Source of the DNA: Cryptomeria japonica
Taxonomy: Eukaryota > Streptophyta > Pinopsida > Cupressales > Cupressaceae
Reading direction: 5' to 3'
Assembly (NCBI RefSeq): GCF_030272615.1
Contig: NC_081410.1
Span: 284,457,957 to 284,521,956 of the forward strand
Length of the DNA: 64,000 nucleotides
In this document: positions 55,380-64,000 of the stretch, one piece after another
Position numbering within the stretch: position 1 is the stretch's first letter
Layout: each line of letters begins with the position of its first letter
The notes under the pieces: model-generated
What the model saw: the letters and a program-made list of their open reading frames with translations, nothing else
Told to the model about the DNA's origin: nothing
Databases searched by the model: none
Program-made: the position numbers and the translations under genes

Positions 55380-55680
55380 GAAGCGATGAAACTAAACAGA
55401 TTTGATTAAAATGATATCGATCCTGAACTTGATTGAACAAGAATCAACAAAGAGAGAAATACTATTCTTGAAATTGATTGATCAAGAAATGAGCATCGAT
55501 CTAGAACCTGATTGAACTAGATTGAGCGAAGAGATGAAAAACCGATCCCGAAATTGATTGAACAAGAACCACTGAACAAGAGATAAAACTGATTCCAAAC
55601 TTGATTGAACAAGAATCGACTGAGCAAAGCGAACCAATTATGAACTTAGTTGAACAAGAATTGATTAGCATGAGAAAATG
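55380..55680. repeat. Degenerate tandem repeat, about 46-bp unit
   Basis: Six copies of a unit containing GAACTTGATTGAACAAGAA followed by a GAGCAAAGAGATGAAAC-like part, near 55427, 55468, 55507, 55550, 55597 and 55640. Such repeats near the 3' end are typical of Tat elements. Confidence 0.8.
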
Positions 55681-56250
55681 TCTAGCTTGATTTGATGTGA
55701 TGAAACTGAACATCAATTTGAATATTGATTCAGATAGGGACAAACATTGATATGCCCCTAGAGATTGCTTTATTTGACATTGAAGAATCTCAACTTGATA
55801 CGACTTGATTTAGTTAAGATGCCCCTAGTAACAAGGTTTGATTGATTTTCTTTGTTTGAAAGGATTTTTGCTCGACTTTAGATGAGAATTTGAAAATTTT
55901 CTCTTTTGATGATGATGATCACTAAAAAGGTGTAATGAGTATGCCCCTCGAGAGCGAAATCAAAAGATAACGAAGACACAACGATTTTAGGCAATTTTTA
56001 GCGATGATAATTATTTGAGCACAAAGATTGATGTAAGAATTAATTTTGAGATCAAAAATGAATTGAGCGCAAAATGATTCAAAAATTGACTTGAGGATGA
56101 AAGTGCTAAGTGGTCAACATTGTGAAATTTTAACTAGAAAATGAAGTCAGATTTTGATTTCGATCCCGAAAATGGACTTAGGATAGTCAATTTAGCTTAG
56201 GGTACAAGTTTTACGTCCATTAGAACAAGTTTAAAAATTAGGGTTTGGGC

Positions 56251-56258
56251 TATATAAG
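56251..56258 (+). promoter_or_regulatory. TATA box for the antisense PMD frame of Tat2
   Basis: TATATAAG in the context GGGCTATATAAGGG on the plus strand, 663 bp before the ATG at 56914. A strong splice donor CTGTAAGT follows at 56405-56412, and an acceptor TTTTATAG is possible at 56861-56868. This suggests a leader exon and an intron before the PMD frame. Confidence 0.5.
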
Positions 56259-56399
56259 GGTTCAATGTGTTATTGTCAATTCATTTTTACCTCTCAAAGT
56301 TTAAAATTTGAAAAACCTCCTGTGAAGAAAAATGACAATTTTGATTCAAGAGCATCAATTCAAGTGCCAGAGATGACATAATCGACCGCGGAACTACGC

Positions 56400-56913
56400 C
56401 CTAGCTGTAAGTGATCAATCTTTAGCCTTTGCGTCTCTCAAATTTTGAATTTTTTTATAAATTTTGTATTTTGAAATTTCTTTAAAGTTGGGATGTATCG
56501 TTTTGTTGTGTGGTTGAATACCATATCTCGTATGAGTTTCTGGATTTTTTGTTTTACCATATGCGCATGTAGGGTTTATCGTCTGATGAATACCCTTGTT
56601 TCGTATGAAAAATGTTCATAGACCATTTAATCATTTGATGAGTATTAAATTGTCATTTGGGTCTATTTAGTCGTTTGACTCCTCGTGTTTGCTCATACGA
56701 GTTGCTGCTTGTCTGTGGAAACTCGTATGAAAAACAAGAATTAGTTTTTAAGGTTCAAATAGCAATTTTTTATTTTGAAAGTTGTATATTTGGATTCATT
56801 AGCATGTTTATCATATTATTAGCACAAATTTGTTCACATGATGATGATTAGTATGTTTGATTTTATAGATTCAATTTCTTGATATTCAATTTCGGTGTAC
56901 ATTTCTACCGACA
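56400..56913 (+). other. Putative leader intron with repeated TCGTATGA motif
   Basis: CTCGTATGAG, TTCGTATGAAAA, CTCATACGAG and CTCGTATGAAAA recur at 56526, 56610, 56692 and 56729, so both orientations are present. Tat1 has its AGCGC array at the matching position. No gene is visible here. Confidence 0.5.
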
Positions 56914-58731
56914 ATGAGGCTAGTGCATGATTTATCAGATGTAGAGAGAGGTCATATTGGTTTGTGTGGATTTGGATACCTGTTACAGATGCCTAATATC
57001 TATGTGAATCATGATATGTTGACCACTTTAGTTGAGTGAGCATAACACCTTTCATTTACCAGTTGGAGAGATGACCATCACGCCAGAGGATATATACAAG
57101 ATTTTGAGGATTATGTTTGTAGGAGATAAGGTGGATTATGATTCTACTCCATGATCAATTATTTTGGCATTGAGATGGATATTCCATGATGAGACTATTC
57201 TTGATCGCGCTATTATGTGGGATGATTTGATGAGCAGATATGGTGCATAGTACCCTCTGGCTTGCATTTTGGCTGGTATGATTGGTTTTTTTGTGATGCC
57301 TGGTAGGGGACAATAGGGATTTCTATTTGGTTGGGGTAGGATGCTTGAGAGGTTATTGATTCATTGAGTGAGATTAGGGTGGGGATCATGCTTACTCGCT
57401 CATATGTATCATGAGATGCATGAGATTGTGTATCAAGAGGGGAAGAGAATGGCAGTAGGTGTTTTAGTTTTATAGATATGGGCATGGGAGCACATACTGG
57501 TATGCATACCTATTGTAGATGATTCGCGGGAGGTGCACCATCCTATTATATATTGTTATTTGAGTTATGTTACATAGCCCCACCTGGGCAAGACTGATTA
57601 TTGGAGGAGGCAGTTGGATGATTTGATTGTTGTAGTATCGAGACCGTATATGGGTCTAGAGCCATGGGACAATTGGAGAGCATAGAGGAAGGATATGTTT
57701 ATGACTCGACCTCTCATTTGTAGATTGGTGTCTATTATTGAGAAATTTGTAGTATCTAGGGTGATGAGATAGTATGGGCGACCATAGAGTATATCCCAAG
57801 AGTTCACAACCTATGCTAGATATGGGGAAGAAGAGAGATGAGCATGGGCACCAAGACTATCATATGCATTGACCATGCAGGAGTTAGTGTGTTTATAGCC
57901 ACCAAGATAGGATTATCTAGAGGATGTAGTAGATTTGGGGAAATTACCCCGATATAGAGATTTGTTTTAGAGACATCCTTTTCCTTGATTTATAGATCTG
58001 AGAGAACATGTGCCTCTTATAAAGGAGATTGAGGAGGTTGCACCAACATAGGCATAAGTACTAGGTCAGGTAAAGGGACAAGGGAGGTATAGGGATAGAG
58101 AATGGATGTACCTAGGCAGACAGGAGGTGATCCTAGTGCTAGTAGTAGTAGGGCAGGACCAGGAGATCGACGGTGATAGAGAGGGGAGGGTGGATCCTTA
58201 GGAGCTATTGGGGTTGAGGCTGGCAGTTCTAAGGTAGAAGAGATTGGAGGTGAGGAGGAGAGAGCAGCTCCTAGGTAGGTTAGGCAACAAAGAGATGAGC
58301 AGGGAGACAGAGAAGGGGATGTTGGGAGAGAGTAGGTAGTACCAGATGTAGTACGGTCTTTGAGGTTGAGGTTGATAGGTTTGCAGTCACAGTTAATAGT
58401 GGCACAAATGCAGTTGGAAGAGCGATATTGACAACTCATTGAGATCAGAGCTAAGTGCAATCAATAACTTGCAGAGGTGAGAGCAGAGTGAGATCGACAA
58501 CTTGCAGAGGTGAGACCAGAGCATGATGGTTTTCAACTATAGGTGTTGCATCAGACAAGCCCTATAGCTTATTACATCTTAGCTTATAGTGTAATAGTCC
58601 AAGTAGCACAACAGGTTGTTCCGTATTCTTAGTATATGGCTTGATCTGAGGGAGCTAGAGCACCCAGACAAGACGTTGGTCAGTAGGCACCACCTCCTCC
58701 ACCTGACAATGAGGGAGAGGTAGAGAGATAG
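56914..58731 (+). pseudogene. Antisense ORF of Tat2: plant mobile domain protein
   Basis: ATG 56914 opens MRLVHDLSDVERGHIGLCGF. The PMD motifs EHNTFHLPVGEM, EDIYKILRIMFVGDKVDYDS and AMRWDDLMSRYGA-like sequence follow, with WAWEHILVCIPIVDDSREVH near 57480. An 11-bp loss near 57036 removes the conserved Arg-Trp and shifts the frame. TAG or TGA stops are frequent (for example 57249, 57316, 57367, 57475). A Gly/Arg-rich part, a Gln-rich coil (58370-58520) and a proline-rich end (58690-58720) parallel Tat1. Confidence 0.82.
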
Positions 58732-60242
58732 ATTTGTTATATCTTCTAGATTTTACTATATACCCCATTTTTGTAGCCTATATGATTCTCGCTCCGATGA
58801 GACATTGTATTTGATAGTTGATATCATTTGTACTCTTAGACACTGAGATTATGATGATATATACAAGATCTTGATTTGATTTCATCATACTTGTGTTGAA
58901 TGATTATGAGATCTCTTTCTATATGCTTTATTCTATATGTATGCATATCTTTTCAGTATGGATGTATGTAATGCAGATGAATATGGATGTTTTTTTTTCA
59001 TTTCTTTTTCATATGCAATAAATGATGAAAATGAGTAACTAGTAATGCAAATGTTTATTTTTCATGCAATAATATGAATACAAATAAATATATAATGAAA
59101 TGTATGGATCTATATAAAGATGCTCATGTATGCAGCTAACATCTCAATACACAAGTACTCGATTGGAGAAATGATGATGAAAAAGAGACCACTTAGCTAA
59201 GAAATGATGATTTCTTCAGACTCTCATTCAAGAGATAAAGAGATCATTGTTAGCACACCAAAATCACCTAAAATACATAAAATTGAGAATGAATGCAATC
59301 TAAAATTAGTCACTAGATTTGGTATGCTTAATTTTCATCACTGAGTGTTTTACAAACATAGCAGGCAAAATAGAGTTCCTTTCTTTTCATATGCAATATT
59401 AATTATCTTTTTTGCAATGACCCTTTTATCATTCATATCCTTGTACAAATAATGCTCTCAAAATAGATAGAGAAATGACCCCAACCTCCCTGTAGCATAC
59501 AAATAAGTGGAGTCCAGGTATGTGTGGCAATTTCACCTTGATGTGAAGGCACTTATCATAGACACCCAACTTAATAGATGTTTCCAGATCATCTAGATCA
59601 TTCTTACAAGTAGAAAACAAAGAAAAGTATTATGCCCCCAATCCTTACTCCTCTTAGTCAAGATAGACTTCTTGAAGTTACTCAGAGGGAATAATAATAA
59701 AAAATTAATGTAAAAGACAACACAAAAAGAAAATTTCAATCATATCTCAAACATTTTAGTGATTGTTTTCAGTAGTCTTGGTACTCAGTGATAAAACTCT
59801 TCAGTAGTTTGGAGACAAGTGACTAACTCAGATTGGATGATTTGGTACTACTGACTGAAAAATGAATTGGTTGATACTGCTTAGGACATCTAAATTGATC
59901 AGTCGATTACCCTAAGACTAGGAAATTGATCGATTTCAAGCCATGAGGGTTCCAAAAGAACCTGGATGTCACAAAAACGAGTAAAAGATATTTACAAGTG
60001 AAAGCAAAGATGCAGGAAAGCGGGAATGAAAATGGGAAATGCAAAATTTGCATTGATAGATGGAGTGCTTGAGTACAAGAGGCGTATGTTTACTAGGTTT
60101 TCACCTGCTTGGAAAATAATTTTTTTTTTCTTTTTTTTACCAAGGTGCCTGTTTAGCAGGTTTTCACCAAGGCATTTGATTTTTCTTTTTTTGATTTTTT
60201 TTAAGGACTTTTTAGCTATACAGGTTGTTGGAGTAGAGAATA
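58732..60242. other. Noncoding spacer between Tat2 PMD frame and integrase
   Basis: AT-rich with ATGAATATGGATG-like repeats near 58975-59110. Two copies of a GTTTTCACC phrase followed by T runs lie at 60096-60230, where Tat1 has its 36-bp repeats. No gene is visible. Confidence 0.6.
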
Positions 60243-61183
60243 CTAATTGAATAATTTCTTCAAGTTGATGGTGTTGATCAGTTCACGGAGTTGTTCTCCT
60301 TCCGATGTTGAGAGTTGATAGGCACCAGAGCCAAAGACTGTAGTAATGATGTAGGGACCCAACCAGTTCGACTCAAACTTCCCTTTGTTGTCTCGAAACT
60401 ATTGATTTTTAGGATTCTCTCTCAAAACAAGGTCACCAACCTAAAATTCTCTTTGTCAAACTTTCTTGTTATAACATCTAGACATTCTCTTTTGGTAGGC
60501 TCTCAGATGATCAAAATCCACTTGTCGACGTTCATCAAGCAACTTTAGTTCTTGCAATCTAGATATTCTATAATCTTTCATCAATAATAAGACCTTGAAA
60601 AGAAACTCTCAAAGAAGGTATTTCCACCTCAACATGCAAGACTTATTCAGATCCATACACCAAAGAAAAAGGTGTAGCCCCAATAGGTATTCTGATACTT
60701 GTTCTATAAGCCCATAGTGCAGGATTGAGTTGTAGATGCCAATCCTTTCTAGATTTGTTTACCGTTCTATGTAAGATAGTTAGCAAATTTTTGTTAGATG
60801 CTTCAGCTTGTCCACTACCTTGAGGGTAGTATATGGATGACCAGTGTTGTTTGATTTTGAACTTTTCACAGAGCTCATCTAGATCTTTGTTTTTGAACTA
60901 CCCTTCATTGTCAGTCACAATTGAAGAAGGTATCCCATACCCATAGATGATATATTTAAGGATGAATAGAAATAATTGTTTACCAGTTGCTTTGATTAGT
61001 AGAATCACTTCTACCCACTTAGTGAAGTACTTAGTGGCAGTTATGATAAACTTGTGTCCATTAGATGATGCAGGATAGATTCGGCCAATGAGTTCAAACG
61101 CCCATTATTGAAAATGCCAATGTGTGATGAAAGGTATTAGATCCCTTGTTGGAGCATGTATGAGGTTCCCATGTATTTGACAC
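60243..61183 (-). pseudogene. Tat2 integrase, core and C-terminal part
   Basis: The minus strand reads from the zinc finger end CQIHGNLIHAPTRD through WAFELIGRIYPASSNGHKF, where the first catalytic Asp is Glu. SIVTDNEG follows (second Asp intact, then TAG), then YYPQGSGQAEASNKN (Glu intact), and the C-terminal YNKKVRQREF and KGKFESNWLGPYII. It ends NLKKLFN with TAG at 60243. The frame has several stops and joins 63283 once NA-4 is removed. Confidence 0.88.
61179..61183. repeat. Target-site duplication GACAC of NA-4 (left)
   Basis: GACAC recurs at 63283-63287. Joining at one copy restores the Tat2 zinc finger in frame (KACEKCQIHGN). Confidence 0.85.
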
Positions 61184-61995
61184 TGTTAGGATTCCCACAA
61201 ATACTGAGATGGGGGGGGGGGGTGAATCAGTATCTAACTGGTTATAGAATTTTCTTAACTTAAAACATGTAGAGCATATTAATACTGTGTACCGATAAAT
61301 AGAAAGTAATGCAATAAATAGAGATAGAAGCAACCACATGAAAAAAACACCATAACACAATATTTTAATGAGGAAACCCGATGTGGGAAAAACCTCGGTA
61401 GGATTTGTAACCCACAATATTCGCTTACTGGCCAATAAGAGAATATTACTGCTACAAGAGGGGCCTGCACATGCAAGAAGGCCAAGTGCCTAGAGCTCAT
61501 TGCTCAAATACAAAATAGGAAGTCTCACTGACTTAAAAAATGGATTGTATAAATCCAGTGTCTTGTACTACTTCAAAATAGCATCTATAATGCCGGATCC
61601 AGTACCGGTTTCTGCTCTGCTTCTTACATAAACCCTTAACCTATAATTTGCATAATAGGTCTGCCTTATTTCACCTAATTACATTCCTCTATCTCTCATT
61701 ACAAAATGTTCTACAATGATCTCTCTTATATAAGAGTCATTTTACAACTTGCCAAGTCGTCTTACAATGATTTTACAATAATAAACAAAATATATTAACA
61801 ACAAAATTCCCGTTGGCTTCTGTGCCGATATGCTTCCTTTCACTACCGGTGTCGGTGGTCTAAGTGCCAGTGTAGAGTCTGATCTTGCTAGTGCTGGTGG
61901 AATGCCTTGCCGATGTCATAGGATTGTAAGGTTGTCATCAATGAAAAAACCTTCAATCACCTACAATGTCTCATTGGAGTGTGCATATGCTAACA
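61184..61995 (-). repeat. NA-4 LTR
   Basis: TGTTAGGATTCC to TATGCTAACA, 812 bp, with a run of at least 12 G near 61211, the Copia core GAGGAAACCC...GGGAAAAACC at 61370-61394, and only one copy of the 58-bp unit. Confidence 0.9.
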
Positions 61996-62288
61996 ATCTC
62001 CCCCTTTGCCATTGATGGCAACACTCATGAGAAAATTCCAAAACTTGTAATCCAAAAATTGTGTACCAAAAATATGTGAGCTCCCCCTAAGTAGATAAGT
62101 CTTTTGCTGATTATTTTCTCATACTACTACCCCCCCTTTGGCATCAATGACAAAGGTTGTCAAAGTGTCAATAGAGTTGTAGTTTTCTATCTCAACCTTG
62201 TAACTGGGTGGTTACAATTTGAAAAAGATCCACCGAAACCAAATATATGCTTTCCAAAAACTTCTTACTATCTTTTATTGCTATCGAA
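61996..62288 (-). other. NA-4 polypurine tract and end of the second frame
   Basis: The tract ATCTCCCCCTTTGCCATTGA is at 61996-62015. A second copy, CCCCCCTTTGGCATCAATG, is at 62131-62149. The remainder matches 32100-32350 of NA-1. Confidence 0.82.
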
Positions 62289-62432
62289 GACATCGTTTAG
62301 ACATCTTGTCTTGGAGAATTTTTTATTTGTATATTCATATTTGCATATTTGTTGTTATCGACAAATAGGTCTAGGTTACACCGGCAGGTTTATCTTTTCC
62401 AGATCAGCACAACACGCTATTGACACTAGGTA
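62289..62432 (+). repeat. Fragment of a Copia-2-type LTR inside NA-4
   Basis: CGAAGACATCGTTTAGACA, TATTCATATTTGCATATTTG and TTTTCCAGATCAGCAC match the Copia-2 LTR at 19381-19530 in order. Confidence 0.85.
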
Positions 62433-63020
62433 TAGACAAGAAAATGAGCAAGATATAGGAGGAAATTAATAAACTTACTAAAGAATCAAAAACCTAAAGG
62501 TGACACTTGTGGAATTGGCTTTGAAGTTGGTGAAAGCTCTAATACTACAAACACACATGATCATAGCAAACCAGTAAGACAACCTATTGCTTATAAATTC
62601 AATGGCAAATGCTTTAAATGCAACAAAGTTGGTCATAACTCTGAGAATTGCAGAATGAATGTGAGATGTTATGTTTGTGGAAGATTTGGACACTTATCTA
62701 ATCAACGCAGAACACAAACTGGCATAGGTTATGGAAAGGCTATTCAAAGAAATAATGTGACTTGTTATGCATGTAACAAAATTGGGCATATTGCTAAATT
62801 TTGTAGAAACAAGTCCTCACCTCTAGACAACAAAGGTCCTAGTTTGAAAGGAAAAGAAAAAGTTGAAGAAGTTAAGAAGGAATTCTCAAAACAATGGATC
62901 AGGAAATTAGAACTGAATGGTGTTGGGAATACTCCTCCACCGGTAGAACCAAGCAACACTCCACTAGTAGAATAGAGTAGCACTCCACTGGTAGGAGTCT
63001 CTTCATCAAATTGAAGAAAT
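62433..63020 (+). pseudogene. NA-4 gag fragment with three zinc knuckles
   Basis: In plus orientation, opposite to the LTR. Knuckles are CFKCNKVGHNSENC, CYVCGRFGHLSNQR (last Cys to Arg) and CYACNKIGHIAKFC, followed by the Pro/Ser-rich tail and TAG at about 62973. The first looks like a fusion of knuckles one and two of NA-1. Sequence to 63282 matches the NA spacer and leader of the second frame. Confidence 0.85.
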
Positions 63021-63282
63021 TTCTTTGAGGGTTTGGCAATCAATGAGACATATGCTATTATTCCCTCGGTTGATGGAAAGAAGTTGAAATTACTTCTATA
63101 CTGGCAGTTATGTTAAGTGATTACTTAACCGACAAGCATTAAATGTGGTAGTTGGTAGATTGACATTATAAATTAGTGTCTTTGGCCCCATTTCACTTCA
63201 CTGAGCATTCAAACATTCAAAGAGCATGAAATTTCCAGAGCTAAGGCATTTTGAGCAAAGAGGCAAAGCATTTCAGCAAACA

Positions 63283-64000
63283 GACACTTCTCACAAGCTT
63301 TAGCAAATTTAATAGCATATTTTTCTATATCTGGCTAGTAGTAGCCAACCCTTACCAGTTTTCAAGCTAAAGTTAGACCATTTGAATGAGATCCACAAAT
63401 ACCTTCATGGACTTCAGATAACTTGCATTGGGACTCTTCAGTTTCTAGACACCTAAGAAAAGTACTATCCAAACCTCTACTATATAGATCATTAGCGATG
63501 ATGACATACCATGAAGCGTTTCAAATTAGGTTTGTTTTCTCATTACAGGTAAGATTAACGGGAATAATTTGGTCATGCAAGTAAGAGTAAATGTGGCTAT
63601 AGCATCTACAACTTTGTTTCCTGATCTAGGAATCTGTTGAAATGATACAAAGGTAAAGTATTTATTGAGGTCATCAACCATTCTTTAATAGGGCATTAGT
63701 TTCTCATCTCAAATCTGATATGTATCATTGATTTGGCTGATAATCAGCTGAGATTATTCATAGATGTGTAGCTCAACAACCTTTCATTCAATATCTAGCT
63801 TGATTCCATTTACCAAAGCTTCATATTCTGCAATATTGTTTGTGCAAGGAAAGAGAATCTTGTAAGCCTTTGGGAATGAATATCTTTGAGGAGTGATAAA
63901 AATTATTACAGCACCAAAACCACGTTGAGTGAAAGACCCATCAAATAATATTTTCCAGGATCGCTGAGTAAGGTACATGATGGATTCATCCAAAAATTCT
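63283..64000 (-). pseudogene. Tat2 integrase zinc finger and second RNase H
   Basis: From the right edge the aRH reads ILFDGSFTQRGFGAVIIFIT (first Asp) and NNIAEYEALVNGIKLDIE (Glu). The second Asp of YGDSQL is replaced (YE then TAG, SQL), so it is broken. Integrase begins near 63510 with NDLYSRGLDSTFLRCLETEE and EVHEGICGSHSNGL (the two His), and reaches KACEK at the NA-4 junction. Confidence 0.85.

Larger units (their letters stand above)
61184..63282. mobile_element. NA-4: rearranged NA copy in Tat2 integrase
   Basis: A 2,099-bp insertion. It holds an NA LTR (61184-61995) and 3' interior (61996-62288) on the minus strand, a plus-strand fragment of a Copia-2-type LTR (62289-62432), and an NA gag segment on the plus strand (62433-63282). 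The right end is interior NA sequence ending GCAAACA rather than an LTR end, yet the flanks carry a 5-bp duplication. Confidence 0.82.
54025..64000 (-). mobile_element. Tat2: second Tat-lineage Gypsy element, 5' end off the window
   Basis: Same plan as Tat1 on the minus strand: aRH, integrase, then a plus-strand PMD frame, tandem repeats, polypurine tract and 3' LTR. It is interrupted by NA-4 in the integrase zinc finger. Protein matches to Tat1 are clear but the noncoding parts differ, so it is a different family. Confidence 0.88.

Noticed and set aside
58017-58460. Minus-strand frame of 147 codons rich in Ser, Leu and Pro
   Set aside because: It is the complement of the tail of the Tat2 PMD frame and lacks any motif. 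The plus strand carries homology to Tat1.
1-64000. Host protein-coding genes, tRNA or rRNA genes
   Set aside because: No uninterrupted coding region outside retroelement frames and no tRNA-like or rRNA-like stretch was found by reading. A formal tRNA or gene-prediction run was not possible.

Overview
The window is plant genomic DNA made almost entirely of LTR retrotransposons nested in and beside one another. I found no host gene, tRNA, rRNA or CRISPR array. Copia gag-pol genes with initiator-Met primer sites, Tat-lineage Gypsy genes with a second RNase H, and plant mobile domain (PMD) reading frames all place it in a seed plant. The density of old nested elements suggests a very large genome, plausibly a conifer; that is inference, not proof.

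Layout, with element boundaries fixed by 5-bp target-site duplications (TSDs). The oldest layer on the left is NA-2, a minus-strand LTR element without pol. It is split into three pieces (1-672, 7377-8773, 39005-42493). Copia-1 (minus, 673-7371, TSD ATATA) and Tat1, a Gypsy of the Tat type (minus, 8779-38999, TSD GTATT), landed in it. Tat1 in turn received Copia-2 (plus, 19201-25521, TSD GTAGA) in its polyprotein gene and NA-1 (minus, 31083-37937, TSD AATGC) in its 5' LTR. A further NA fragment, NA-3 (42494-44051), shares one LTR with NA-2. Copia-3 (plus, 44423-51810, TSD TCATC) follows in unassigned sequence. Two LTR-like fragments lead to Tat2 (minus, from 54025 past the right edge), which holds a rearranged NA copy, NA-4 (61184-63282, TSD GACAC).

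How the genes work together. Copia-1, -2 and -3 each encode gag, aspartic protease, integrase, reverse transcriptase and RNase H, and all are broken. Tat1 encodes gag, protease, a G-patch-like segment, RT, RNase H, a second RNase H (aRH) and integrase. Both Tat copies also carry a PMD reading frame on the opposite strand between integrase and the 3' LTR. The NA family has Copia-type primer site, polypurine tract and LTR signals. It codes only for a coiled-coil, four-zinc-knuckle gag-like protein and a second frame of about 1,060 codons that I do not recognise. It was probably moved by Copia enzymes.

The points most worth following are the NA family and its second frame; paired, oppositely oriented arrays of an AGCGC motif lying ahead of both gag and the antisense PMD frame of Tat1; the NA-4 mosaic; and the shared LTR between NA-2 and NA-3.
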